Under the pieces are notes generated by a model that worked only from the letters and a program-made list of their open reading frames with translations, was not told where the DNA came from and made no database searches. 64,000 nt of DNA from the NCBI GenBank assembly GCA_013076295.1, contig RQOL01000828.1, positions 1,240,001-1,304,000 on the forward strand, given 5' to 3'. How positions within the stretch are numbered: position 1 is the stretch's first letter; the number at the start of each line of letters is the position of its first letter. The translations under genes and the position numbers were made by a program. The stretch is from Sanderia malayensis. Taxonomy: Eukaryota; Cnidaria; Scyphozoa; Semaeostomeae; Pelagiidae. Shown here piece by piece: positions 39,201 to 50,211 of this stretch.

Positions 39201-40021
39201 GCAAGAACCTGCAAATGTTGTTTAAATGTTGTTGTTTAATGTTATTTATTGTTTAAACACAATAGGATATTACTAGGTCTATTGTTTTGAGCAGAAATAT
39301 CAGCTGGAGGGTTCTTTGAATGCACTGAATCTTTTATACGGGTTTTTAAACTCTTCAATTTAGCCAGAGAACGAAAGTGCAGAAATCGAAGAAGTGAATG
39401 TCAACAAGAAAAAAATTATAACTAAATCGTCATCCATCCCAATTTATTACAAGATTGCCCTATTATTTAAAAGACGACCTTTTATCTACATTTTCAGACA
39501 AATTAGGTTATTTCTACTTTTTACACATGTTGCATTTAAATGTAAAGAAAGCATCCAAATTTATGAACAAAACGCAGCACACAGCTTTGGCGCATTCAGG
39601 CCCCTCTGCAATCATCTCCTAACTAATGCCAACAAAAAATATCAAATTTATTTACCTTGTCAGACAACTCTCTTGAAATATCAAGATGGCGTGTACAACA
39701 AACAATTGCCTCATCAAACTTGCCGAGAACTTTCAGTGTATTGCCGAGATTCCCACTAGCCTTTGCCTCGCCAATTCGATCTCCAAGAGTCCTTGCCAGT
39801 GTCAAATCATGCTTATGAAACTCAAGAGCTTTTTCGTATTCCTGCAAATAAAAATAGGCATTGCCAAGCTGACTGTAAATAGCACTCAGCGTCTTCAAAT
39901 CTTCAGTTCCCTTTTGTATGGCTGCTTCGAAATACGACACTCCGGAGCGACAGTCTCCATCTTTACAAAGCCTTTCTCCTTCCAAAGCCAGCTCCATACA
40001 AGAGTGCTGTTCAGCCGCCAT
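30236..40021 (-). CDS. GPSM2: G-protein-signalling modulator 2 (LGN/Pins), 14 exons
   Basis: Scaffold that links cortical Galpha-i-GDP (through GoLoco motifs) to NuMA or Inscuteable (through TPRs) to orient the mitotic spindle. Exons, high to low: 39656-40021, 38948-39090, 38322-38445, 37209-37323, 34678-34729, 32833-32936, 32356-32464, 32149-32234, 31936-31982, 31756-31781, 31518-31604, 30718-31043, 30556-30635, 30236-30382. The N-terminus LALEGERLCKDGDCRSGVSY and the TPR units with SNLGNA / YSLGNTY / WSLGNAYTAL are LGN-like. The C-terminal exons give four GoLocos: FFDLLLKSQGGRMDDQR, LFDILQRVQGNRIDGQR, FFDMLMRCQ+ATRIEDQR (split by an intron) and FFNLILKLQSKRINDQR. ATG at 40021 opens the conserved N-terminus. 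Exons 4 and 12 each need one extra base to stay in frame (about 37308-37312 and 31014-31020). All other junction phases agree. Confidence 0.93.
33665..33775. repeat. Dispersed repeat, copy 1 (TTTCTCATCCGAGGATGAGC)
   Basis: This stretch reappears at about 34985-35090 as a direct copy, including ATGTTCTAAMCTTGTTCTTATT and GAAATCGAGCCTC. It abuts the Harbinger-like element, which inserted beside it. Confidence 0.7.
33818..34398. mobile_element. 581-bp Harbinger-like MITE with long terminal inverted repeats
   Basis: Both ends start GGCCCCGTTTACACGGTACC (right end inverted), with roughly 60 bp of near-perfect inverted repeat. They are flanked by TTA at 33815-33817 and 34399-34401. A 3-bp TTA/TAA duplication is typical of PIF/Harbinger transposons. 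Internal phrases (GTACGGATAG, CAAATATTTG) are also arranged as inverted copies, so most of the element can fold back. It is in the GPSM2 intron between exons 6 and 5. Confidence 0.88.
34615..35130. repeat. Dispersed repeat cluster, copy 2, with terminal direct repeats
   Basis: GTTCTTATAAAGTGTGTTCT occurs near both ends (about 34620 and 35092) in the same orientation. Between them are inverted copies of GAGGCTC-bearing phrases. The GPSM2 exon at 34678-34729 lies inside these limits, so the direct repeats flank a real exon. Confidence 0.55.
38136..38245. mobile_element. MITE fragment (CCGTAAAAGCTCTATTAATA)
   Basis: A TA-flanked left end of the same family as the right end at 8147, followed by AATAGGCCC and TTAAGCCCC phrases. 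The right end is not found. It lies in the GPSM2 intron below exon 3. Confidence 0.5.
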
Positions 40022-40591
40022 TTTCCAATACAGCTGCTTGATAATACCTGTCTCTCTCCTTCCTCGACTGACTGCGGGGCCTTTGTTTTGTTGCGATGGT
40101 CGTTAGGTTTTGCAAATTGTTTTGTTGGTAATGCGCAATTTCTTCCCTTGCGAATTTCCGTAACTTAGTTTATCAGTTTAAATAAGTCCTGAACATATGT
40201 CGTACAGGCAAAATATATCTTCCTAGCCCCGGCTTTCTCACACGATACCTTGAATTATCTGTTTCTTCTGTATTCTTTTCCAGAAAAACTAATAATACAA
40301 TAGATTCTCAGAATTAATCTGTTTCTGTCAGCATATTCTTGAATCTGATAAAACAATTATGATTTTCCAATAATTACGTCTTGTTTTTGTAATTGCCTTA
40401 TCATACGCCCACAAAAGGAAAACCAGGAACGCTTTTGCAAGTAAAGCTGCATTCCTGCGCCCACACAAACAGAGATGACAAAAAGTAAACTTCACACAGA
40501 TTAAAAACCAGTATATTATCTTCAGTATTCACAAAGGTATTTAAGTTAAGCTAAAACAACTGAATAGAAATCAGAAGAATGCTTTGCTTTG
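40022..40591. other. GPSM2 promoter side and ZZZ3 3' flank
   Basis: 570 bp separate the ZZZ3 stop from the GPSM2 start, both on the minus strand. The 150 bp next to the GPSM2 ATG are less AT-rich. I see no TATA box, no further gene and no obvious repeat. Confidence 0.5.
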
Positions 40592-43500
40592 TTATCGAGT
40601 TTTTGGTATGAAATTTGGGTCCAAATAGTTATATTTTCCTTCTTGTAATTCGAAAGCCAAATAGTCGCCATCCATGAAGCTATCCTTGATTGATATCATT
40701 CGATGCCACGATGGATGGTGCTTGTTGAATCCATCTTTGCTTCTAGAAAGACATCCAAGCAAGTTATAGTAAATAAAACCCATAATATAAAACTAAACCC
40801 AAAGCCATCCATTTTTTATAAGAAACTATGCAAAATTTTCATACCAGGGTTTCTTAGTTTCTTAGGGTTTCATACCTAGTAATTATGGTACGAAAAGTTT
40901 CTCAGCAAGTTTCTTAGCATTGTTGAGATTTGTTACAAATCTGTGGGAATGAAGTGCGCAAGTTGTTTTTAATATTTTTTCTCGTTAAAACAACATAACG
41001 TAAAGTTTCTTAACTTTTTTCAGTCACGCAAAATCTCCCACCAAAGTTTCTTAAGTTTTGAAAATAGGGGCCCATGGTTTCTTATAAAGGTTCCGTATAA
41101 AAAAATGTACTACTTGTGAATGTTGTGCCAGTAAGCAATCCTCCCACCCCAACAAGGGAGATTAAACGCCCCAGACTTATATCAATTCTTGCACCCTTTA
41201 AAGAAGGTTTGATGGAGAAAATACGATAAAAACGGCGTGGTTCAAAGTGCCCCAAACTGCCCTGCCTCTTCAATTCTCAAATTCTTTCTTGCGAAGCCCA
41301 GCGCACAAAGCAGATGTTTGTCGCAAAAGACGAAGATAGCTGTCTTTCACGACGAAAACTTGCTGTGTGCGGGGTTAAATTCGAAAGATTTTTGTCTTTT
41401 GCAATAATCTTTGAGATTAACATGTTTGATATTTGTCTTTGTCCTTTGCGACCAAAGACACAAATCGTGCAATGTGCGGGATCGGAAGACAGGCTTTTCA
41501 TTCACAAATGCAGACAGATCACCGTCTTTTGCGACATAAATCTATACCATCTGCACCAGACTTAAACCAACCTTTCAAAGCAGCTGTCGCAAACATCAAA
41601 TGATACATCACCGACGCAGTCAGAGCAATGCCATCGTGTTCCCTTGATTGGGTCTACTCCACAACCATCACACTACAAATAGACAATCATGCACAAACCC
41701 ATTTATATTCACATTCAAAGTCATTTAATATTGAGATCGAGCACAATACAATTGAGTAGCCCCACATAACATGCATCTGTAATAGGGCTAGTTCTATTAA
41801 CCCCAGTAAATCCTTTGTGTACCAACCGGAACCTCGCAACGCAGACATGTCTACGGCTACATCTATATAACATGCACTATCTTACCCCATATCCATGATG
41901 AAAAGGCAAGTGTCGAGCCTAAAAACAAATGCATAAATGATTGTTAAGACTAAAAGACTGCTTACACTACATACTAAACTCGGATAAAACTAACCCGGTT
42001 AGTTTGTGTAGTGTATATAGGGCTTTGGCATTGTTATTATGTCTTGTGAATACAGTAAGAGACCGTATATAAGAACCAGTGAATTAAGAACCTTCCAGGC
42101 TGAAATCCCTACTTAAAACAATAGAAGAGACAATAGGCTATTGTATTTGAACAATAGGCTGGATGCAGAACTCACAGGTTCTTATACGCGGGTGTTTACT
42201 GTACGACCTGATTCCATCAGTGCGAAGTATACAGTCTACATTGTTCACAAGAAGTCTAAACCGCAGTTTATGCGCATGCGTATTCCGATATTTGGATCTC
42301 GAAATAGGAATCCGCATGTGCAGTAACCCGGTTTGAGAAAAACCCCAACTTGTCATCTCAAAACTATAACGGAAAAGCCATTGTATCCGCTATGTTTTGC
42401 CGCGAGTAAGGAATGGATATTTGCACACGAGAACGAAGAAACTTTGTGGCAATTAACAATTACGCTCTTATTCACACCTCTTCGAGTTGTTTCTTGACTC
42501 TCATTAAAGAAAGCAATTCTTTATACTCTGCCGTGTCTTTTAAATCTTCAGGAATCATCTCTTCATCCTGTTGATGAAATAAAACAACTCAAAACGTCAC
42601 AAGAACAACTAATAATGTGATGCTTATCACTATTAAAACGATAGAAAAAATAAGTGATATATAGTCATGGTGGTTCATTCATAAACAAACACTGACAGAA
42701 ACACAAGGAGTATCGTCGGAGCGAATCGTCGTGATGCTACAAGCATCCTCTTCATCCTCGTTCATGTAAACACTTGGCTTCCACGATGGAAAAAACGTCG
42801 AATTTCTGAAGCTAACTGGGTTGATCTTTGACTGCAAGGCGAGAAAAAGTTCAATGGATCGCATGGCAACAAAAATAAAAGTCGAAAGGATGCTGTACTT
42901 GCAGCCGTATGCAAACTCAACATTTTCATATTCTAAGTTTTGCAATGCAGTCATGCATAGTTTGAACTCGTGCAGTTCAAACACATCTAATCGAATGAAA
43001 TTCCTTGTTCCTCCAAGGATCACTAATGAACCAATCCTTACAAAACAAACCTCTATGATTCAAACTTGTTTGTAATTCATAGACATTTTCATCCTTCCAA
43101 AGGGTGTTTGAATTACACATATATACAATAAAGCGCAATACATATATACAACAACAGCTTTATCTTAATGGCATCTTTGTCTAAGCGTGTTTGAATTAAA
43201 CAGAGTTAACTGTAATGGGCTTTGGATTCACAATACAAGAACACAAGTCTTACTTTCTTGTGATTGCTCATATGCGGGGCCCTGCCTGGTATTGGCAGTC
43301 CAGCTCTTGCCAGCTTGATAAAATACTTCTGAACACGACTAGACACCTTTATAAAACAAACAAAAAATACCGTCATAAATAATGATTGAAACGATACGCA
43401 ATGGAATCTCGATATTTCAGAAAAATATCATAAACTTTTACGAGCACTAATGTTTGCAAAACAACTATAATGACAAAATTCCATTTAACGGTCGTTGACA

Positions 43501-46500
43501 GAACAACATTGCCTTCATAACATCACAACACAAAACACGAAATGAAATAGATCATATGATGATAACAGTGAACAGCCACCAACACATCGAGTTTTTGATC
43601 AATATCAATGTGGCTTCGGTTATGTTGAATGTTGGACCAGTGTACTAAACAATAGTATAAAGAACACTAACCACTGCCGAAATTCTCAGCACAACAGACA
43701 AGAGTGCTGATAAATCGATGCTTTTAAAAAGCTGTTATGAATATGAAAAGATTCCATATTCATAACAGATGTTCAGTTTACACGTGTGTGTTCAAATAGT
43801 ACATAGCTAATGAACAAGTGTGGACTCAGTGTGGATTTCGCCCACTCAACTTGAGTTGAACTAACGCATCCCACATGTCAGATATAACAACAATGACTGT
43901 CTAGACGTTACATAAACTCGTTTTAACCGTTACATGTGAAGGTAGTTCGCAAGCCATGCTTGTTCGCATATGAATATTCAGGCGTTCCAATTGGTTATTC
44001 AATGCGACAGGTGCTTGATCTCAATCGCAAGCAAAAAACACGGGAACCTCGATATAACGAGCCATTTATAAAACCATATTTCCGTGATGTAAAGCAATAC
44101 AATTCCCCATTAAACTACGTAATCATCGTATAATTTACCTGTGGTGTGATTAGGTCGGGGTAAAACAAACCACTATTAATAGCTACCTCCTCTTCCTAGC
44201 TAACCTTGTGCAATTTGAAGCTATTGTGAAAAGCTTCTATGCAACAGACACCTCTACAGAACGGAAAATACCACTTGGGCAGCATGGGCTTCTGTGTTAT
44301 GTAGGCTGTGTTATGTTATGCACATTATCGATTGGACTGCTATAATGGCTATGGCTAGTTATATCGAGACCACATTGCACGCCTGTTACCTGTTTCGGTG
44401 TTCTGTTTCCAAGGGCCTTTGCTATCTTTTCCCATCTCCTCGCCTCCACATCTTCCGGTGGGTAGACTTGCAGCAACTTTTCCAAACGCTCCTGCGCACA
44501 AAAGTCAAACTTAACACTTCGTCGTGCCCAGGTAAAATAGAGCTGGGCCTCAATCGAATTGAAACATCAAAAACTCTCCAATATCGCAATTCTTCGAGTA
44601 AGCGCAGAGACGCTTGTTAAACTCTTCAGGTCTATCGCTGGGGGCGCTTATTAATATCCATGCGGTGTAATGGGGGAGGCGTATGGAAAAACAGAGAGAA
44701 TTTATTCGTAGCGTGATGTAATATAAGCCAAGACAAGTAGGAACTGAGGATAGGAGAAAAATATTTGAAAGGGTTTATTAGAATACCTGTTCTTCTGTGG
44801 TCCAAAGCCTATTGAAACTCAAAGGGTTGGCATCATCAACTTGTCTGCCTCGAACGAGCTTCAAACTGGATTGATCTTGAGACCTGGGGGGGGAGGGATA
44901 TTGAATAAGGATGAAGATCAACAAACAGGGAAAACATGTGCAAATGCTAAAACACAGGGCACAGATGATTTAGATGCAGATGAAGCACACCCACCCTTCT
45001 GAGCTGACACTTTCATTGTCCTCTTGAAACAACAAATTGGACTTCACACAGCTGTCAGACCCTTGCAAATCACCTGCAGATCAATAAAAAGAAATTGCAA
45101 TAGTATCAATAAACGAATGGTATCCAATCATGTCACAGTCCTTGGACCGTTGGGGCACTTTCATGACTGCACTATCTTCCACCATTTCTTTTGATCACTT
45201 GCTTCTCTGATACAAGGTTTGTCAGGGCAAGCTCAATCAATACTGGCAATATGGAAACCAGTACTACCTGTCCAATGGGTTGTCGTAAACTAAACCGGCT
45301 CCCACAGCCAGGGCAATCTGGCTGACTGGTGTATGTGAACACACAGGAAGAAAAGAAAGAAGACAGGTCAAGGGAACTTGATAAAGAACTTGATAAAGCC
45401 AACAGCATTGATAAAGAACTTGATAAAGCCAAAAGTGTTGGTTAAGAACCTGATAAAGCCAGCAGCATTGATAAACAACTTGATAAAGCTACCAGCATTG
45501 ATAAAGAACTTGATAAAGCCAAAAGTGTTGGTTAAGAACTTGGAAATTTCATTGTCAAACAAGATGCAAGGAAGTTTCCATTGATTATCGGGCAGCATCT
45601 CAACAGTTATATTAATCACATTAGCTGGCACAATCTGTTTATTACGCTAACCTTTTGTCCGAAAACTCCTTCTGGTGCTTGCAAAATACCCGTGTGGAAT
45701 TTTCGATAAGCCTGAAGTGGTGAGATAGTGTGTCCAATCAATTTGTGGAAGAGCTGCAATTGATTGTCTCTTTGGAAGCTTTGGTGGATCCTAAAACAGA
45801 AATAGTTGGGCACAATACAAAACCAAAGCAGGGCCTTCACTACCAACAAGATCACATCATCTTCAAATCGTTGAAAACAATTTCTACAGCTTGTTAAAAA
45901 CAGAACATAAAACATCCAAGTTGCATGTGTAACTGTATATATGTATATAAACAATTTAACGAATAAAAACAAGTCACTTTGAAGATAAGTACAATGTTTT
46001 GGGCTTGACCCGTTATTTAAAAACAGGCATATATACAAACCTTTGACTGTAGAGATTCCACAAAAGCAATTGGGTCCTCGAGAGATCTTTCTTTCCACTT
46101 ATGAAGAACTTGTAAGTCCTGCAATGAGAGGCAAACTTAAGGTCCGTTGCATGGTCACAAAATGAAACATAAGAAGCTTGTTTAGGTTGGAGCCAAGTCA
46201 ATTCACCTTTACAGCTTGGATTCTCTGTGCTTCTAGAACAACTAGAGTCTTCAGCAGTACTTTATAGCTATGAAAAAGGATAAAATGGTTATTGAATGGT
46301 TATGAAAATATTTAATAGTTTGCGAATGTGCATGCATAAAACCATACTGCCATAAGAGTACACAAGCTAGAGCTTCGCAGAACCTCAACTGTAATCACAT
46401 ATCAAAATGTCAAACACCCATCAAGAGAGAATTTTCTTGAGTTTACATGGGTTGAAGTTACTGAGAGACAAGGAAACAATTGGGAAAGCAACATGAGTGA

Positions 46501-49500
46501 CAAAGACAGAATGCTAGACAAAGAGTTCAACGCGGTCAGTATTGCAACTCAAATAATGACAAGAACATTAAGGGTAGCTTTATATTCTTTGAGATCCAAA
46601 CTACCGTAATGCTTCAAAAAAACGCTTGGGGCATTTATTAAATTTTTTGATATTTTAGGGGGCGTCTATTCGAGGGGGTGTTTAATAGAGGGGGTGTTTA
46701 TAGAAAACAAATTTAATTAGGGGGCCTTTATTCGAGGGAGGTGTTTAAAAGAAGGGGGCATTTAATCGAAGAATTGCAGTTTTGGCTTACTCTTTGTTGT
46801 GTTTAAATGCCAAATGATCAGACTCAAAATAGAATCGATCATCAGAATTGGCATCTAACTCATCATCATCATTGTCATCATTATCGTCATTGTCATCATT
46901 GTTGTCATCACCACCATCATGATCCTCTTGATTGTCTTGAGAATCATTACTAGCACAAGCAGTCATGTCATAATCCTCATTATGCAAACCAGTTATGCTT
47001 TCTTTTCTTTGCATTTTGAAATCCTTGTTAGCTTGTGCGTTGATATCTTCAGCAACAGAAAGAATGTTTTCATCGCTCCTAGTGTACAGAGATGGACTCG
47101 TAGCACTACGATCTCCCATCATCGTCATAGAGGAATCATCTCTTCCATTTGCAACTGGATGGGTGCGGGCCCTATGATATTCGCAAAATATGCTATTAAA
47201 ATTCTAATTATACCGGAATTATGTTATGCTGTTATCAGTAGAAGTAAACATAACAAATAATACAATAGTATATATACCGAAACGAAAATTATGCGATTAT
47301 CTAATGGCATAGTTGTCATTCTGGTATATACCGAAACGCAAATTATGCGATTATCTAATGGCATAGTGTTCATTTCGGTAAGTAAATATTACTTACCGAA
47401 ACACTAACTATGCGATTATCTGAGTAATGGCATACCGTAAGTCCTCGAGTAAGCCTCCACCCTCGCATGGGCCCCCACCCTCGCATGGGCCCCCACCCGA
47501 ATAAGCCCCTATGGGGACTATTGGATTTTAGCAGAAATCCAATAACTGGAGAAATGTGATCATAATTTTATGGGATGACTTTTGGATAACATTTGATAAA
47601 ACGTGATATCTTTATGTTTGAAAACTTTGGAGATTGTTTGTTATTTTAGTAAATACATTGTAAATTAGTAAATTAATTTCATTTTTGACTGGCCTTCTTC
47701 TCGTTTTTCAACAAACTTTGACGTAGATATTGCCATGAAAACAGCATATCTTACTGAAAATTTTTCCCTATACAAAATAAGCCCCCCCTCTAATAAGCCC
47801 TCCCCTTGAATAACCCCCTACCCTAAAATATTTTTGCGAAATATGCCCCCGGGGGGCTTAATCAAGGGCTTACTGTAGTATCCATTTCGGTAAGTAGATG
47901 TAACTTAAATTACTTACCGAAATGCAAATTATGCGATTATCTCAGGGTGTAAACGTGATGTCGGTATGTGATTTAATTTACTTATATACCGAAACGCAAA
48001 CTATGCGAGTATCTCATGGCGTAAACGTGATGTCGGTATGTGATTTAATTTACTTATATACCGAAACGCAAACTATGCGAGTATCTCATGACACAAACGC
48101 AATTTCGGTATGTGATTTAATTTACTTATTTACCGAAACGTGAACTATGCGATTATCTAATGGCATAGTTGTCAGTTTGGTATATACCGAAACGCAAACT
48201 ATGCGATTATCTCATGGCGTAAACGTGACGTTGGAAATTAAAAGCGGGGCATAAATATTCAAGTAGAAAGGATGCGGCATCTCATAACATAGGTACGCGA
48301 AGTCTACGCACGTCATCTCTTCTCAGCCCAATAAGAACACCACAAACGCCCTAACACCCAGCAGTTAGAAATCTTGGAAATTTTCTTGGGATTTATTTTA
48401 TCGGAAAAACCTTGGAATAAATCTTGGAAAAGTTAGAGTTAGAATTATTTTTCCAATGGGTATTGGAAATTTTTGAGCCTCGATTAGGGAGTTTTGAAGA
48501 TTTATGTCTGGCAATGCAACCCTTGCCCTCCTTTCCTTGCCCTTGAACCGGATATCATTGCTTGCATTCCTTTATATAATCGAGTTCAAGTGTTTTTGAT
48601 GCACGATTAGGAATTCAAGATGGCAGCATAGTTAACGTTCGGTAAATAATAAAACCTACCGAAATGGACACTTTGCCATTAGATAATCGCATAATTTGCG
48701 TTTCGGTATATAAGTAAATAAATAACATACCAGAATGACAACTAGGCCATTAGATAATCGCATAATTTGCGTTTCGGTATATAAGTAAATAAATAACATA
48801 CCAGAATCACGTCTACGCCATGAGATAATCGCATAATTTGCGTTTCGGTATATAAGTAAATAAATAACATACCAGAATCACGTTTACGCCATGAGATAAT
48901 CGCATAATTGCGTTTCGGTATATAAGTAAATAAATAACATACCAGAATCACGTTTACGCCATGAGATAATCGCATAATTGCGTTTCGGTATATAAGTAAA
49001 TAAATAACATACCAGAATGACAACTAGGCCATTAGATAATCGCATAATTTGCGTTTCGGTATGTATATTGTACATATACAGATAATCGCTTTCTGAATTT
49101 TCGGTAAGTAATATAATTAATAACATAATATGTCATTATATATACTCCCGATGGGTGCCAGTAAGACGCAGGTTTTTCTCAGGCAATTCTTCTTCTTTCC
49201 ACTTGATGCTTTGGGAAGAATTTGAATGTTTTGATATCCCCTCTTCCTCTAATTCTTCCGTGCCATCCGTAGCTTTAACACTTCCATCTGGACGTGAGTT
49301 ATGAAGGTGAACTTCATCCACGTGTGGGTGCAAAGCTGATGACAATGTTGGGCCTAAATGTTGCTTGTCAACCTTGTCACCACCATCATCCTGGGACCTT
49401 TTTCTCGACTGATGACTCCCTTGCGGCTTGAGGGGCACCGGTTCGTCTTCATCGACAACACAAACATCTACATCACTATCGTCAACATCAACTAATAATG

Positions 49501-49516
49501 AATTGTCACTGTTCAT
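40592..49516 (-). CDS. ZZZ3: ZZ-type zinc finger protein 3 (ZZZ3), ATAC-complex subunit, 14 exons
   Basis: Chromatin protein; in known animals ZZZ3 is a subunit of the ATAC histone acetyltransferase complex and its ZZ finger reads the histone H3 tail. Exons, high to low: 49146-49516, 46791-47171, 46207-46267, 46041-46118, 45652-45790, 44995-45073, 44787-44883, 44390-44491, 43254-43346, 42697-42831, 42478-42567, 41886-41918, 41572-41672, 40592-40742. Features in order: a divergent acidic N-terminus, an Asp/Asn run, the conserved [14 protein letters not shown], a SANT/Myb region ([45 protein letters not shown]), the ZZ finger ([18 protein letters not shown]) and the terminus [16 protein letters not shown] at 49516 is the first in frame; the upstream in-frame TTG was not used. 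All phases agree without any correction. It is shorter at the N-terminus than the human protein, where conservation is weak. Confidence 0.93.
41320..41535. mobile_element. Possible MITE with 13-bp inverted ends (GTCGCAAAAGACG)
   Basis: GTCGCAAAAGACG at 41320-41332 is matched by its exact reverse complement at 41523-41535, in the last intron of ZZZ3. Related AAAGACA and TTTGTCTTTTGC phrases lie between. No target duplication was recognised. Confidence 0.45.
42053..42201. mobile_element. 149-bp MITE flanked by TA
   Basis: Left end CAGTAAGAGACCGTATATAA and right end (inverted) CAGTAAACACCCGCGTATAA share most positions and lead to TATAAGAACC. TA flanks both sides (42051-42052, 42202-42203), as for mariner-type elements. 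It is intronic in ZZZ3. Confidence 0.75.
43732..43768. repeat. Small perfect hairpin in a ZZZ3 intron
   Basis: CTGTTATGAATATG is followed after a 9-base loop by its exact reverse complement. No known RNA class is recognised. Confidence 0.7.
45376..45545. repeat. 30-bp minisatellite in a ZZZ3 intron
   Basis: About five to six copies of a unit built from AAGAACTTGATAAAGCC with alternating AACAGCATTGAT and AAAAGTGTTGGTT tails. The array is open in several frames only because 30 is divisible by three. Real exons flank it at 45652 and 45073. Confidence 0.85.
46602..46780. mobile_element. MITE beside a ZZZ3 splice donor
   Basis: The left end TACCGTAATGCTTC and the right end (GAAGAATTGCAGT) are imperfect inverted repeats. 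The interior has GGGGGCGTCTATTCGAGGGG and related phrases. It ends about 10 bp from the donor of the exon 46791-47171. Confidence 0.65.
47275..48231 (+). repeat. Satellite array, forward orientation (70-72-bp units)
   Basis: Repeated units read TACCGAAACGCAAATTATGC, then GATTATCT, ATGGC and TTTCGGTA. Each unit is itself bounded by the inverted pair TACCGAAA/TTTCGGTA and joined by linkers ending in TTACTTATA. The array is interrupted by a MITE at 47435-47875. Confidence 0.85.
47435..47875. mobile_element. 441-bp MITE inserted into the satellite
   Basis: Ends CCGTAAGTCCTCGAGTAAGC and (inverted) CAGTAAGCCCTTGATTAAGC, with TA on both sides. The interior has GGGCCCCCACCC and AAGCCCCCCC phrases. 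It is of the same broad family as the elements at 8559 and 4858. Confidence 0.75.
48636..49110 (-). repeat. Satellite array, reverse orientation
   Basis: Six to seven units of the 47275 array in inverted orientation (AGATAATCGCATAATTTGCG, TTTCGGTATATAAG). With the forward array this makes a large palindrome around a unique centre of about 400 bp (48232-48635), all within ZZZ3 intron 1. Confidence 0.85.
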
Positions 49517-50211
49517 AATAGTTCGCGTGATGCACAATCCATCATTTGAAACACGCGCGAATATTTTTTAACATGCACCAAAGTCTGTAAATCATTTGCA
49601 TCCGAAAATATCCACAAAAAGAAAAAAGAAGAAAAAGGAAAAAACAGAAAATATAGAAAAATAAAAAAAACGCCAAAAAAATAAGAAGGATAAATAAAAT
49701 GAAAAGCGAAAAATGAAAAGCGAAAGAAAAGAAAAAGTGAAAAAACATGAATAAATAATGATCAAAACAATAATGGAAGCGAGGTTAATCTATAAGGGTT
49801 GACACGTCAGACAAGAAATCATCTGGTGGTGGATGAAACTACAATCACGTTTAGATTGTATTGTAGTAATTAACTAAATCAAATGCTTAGTTAAAGACGT
49901 TTTCTATATCACCAAAGTCTGTATTATTCCTTTGGGAATTTTTGATGAAATGAACTGAAAGTAAAGTAGGTAAGTTCATGTCTCGTAGTAAACATTATGT
50001 TTCGACAGCCCATGTCATAATATAGGTAGGTAGTAGGAGGATTTAAATTGTAACTTGCACTTTTCTCGAACTTGCTTTTTATATTTTAAGACCTGCAATT
50101 TTATGATGCTGTTCACCTGCTTTTATCTTTAAAAATAAATATTCTAATTGAAAGATTATTTATTCTGTTGAGCTGCAATCTGATTCCAGGATCTTGCATC
50201 ATATTGTCTCA
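49517..50211. other. Divergent promoter region of ZZZ3 and MAN1B1
   Basis: 695 bp lie between the two start codons. It includes a purine-rich tract (49620-49750, AAGAAAAAGGAAAAAAC-like) upstream of ZZZ3. I see no TATA element and no gene. The non-coding first parts of both transcripts are probably here. Confidence 0.5.

Noticed and set aside
45378..45584. Plus-strand open frame with repeated [12 protein letters not shown] text
   Set aside because: Product of a 30-bp intronic minisatellite in ZZZ3; no splice or family support.
46919..47260. Plus-strand open frame opposite the ZZZ3 acidic exon
   Set aside because: Shadow of the GAT-rich coding repeat on the minus strand, where conserved [14 protein letters not shown] identifies the real frame.
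47275..49110. CRISPR-like appearance of regularly spaced repeats, and repeat-peptide open frames in them
   Set aside because: Units are contiguous satellite copies without unique spacers, in an animal intron. The peptides only reflect the repeat.
49517..49537. Upstream extension of ZZZ3 starting at TTG
   Set aside because: Not an ATG; the first in-frame ATG at 49516 is the simpler start.
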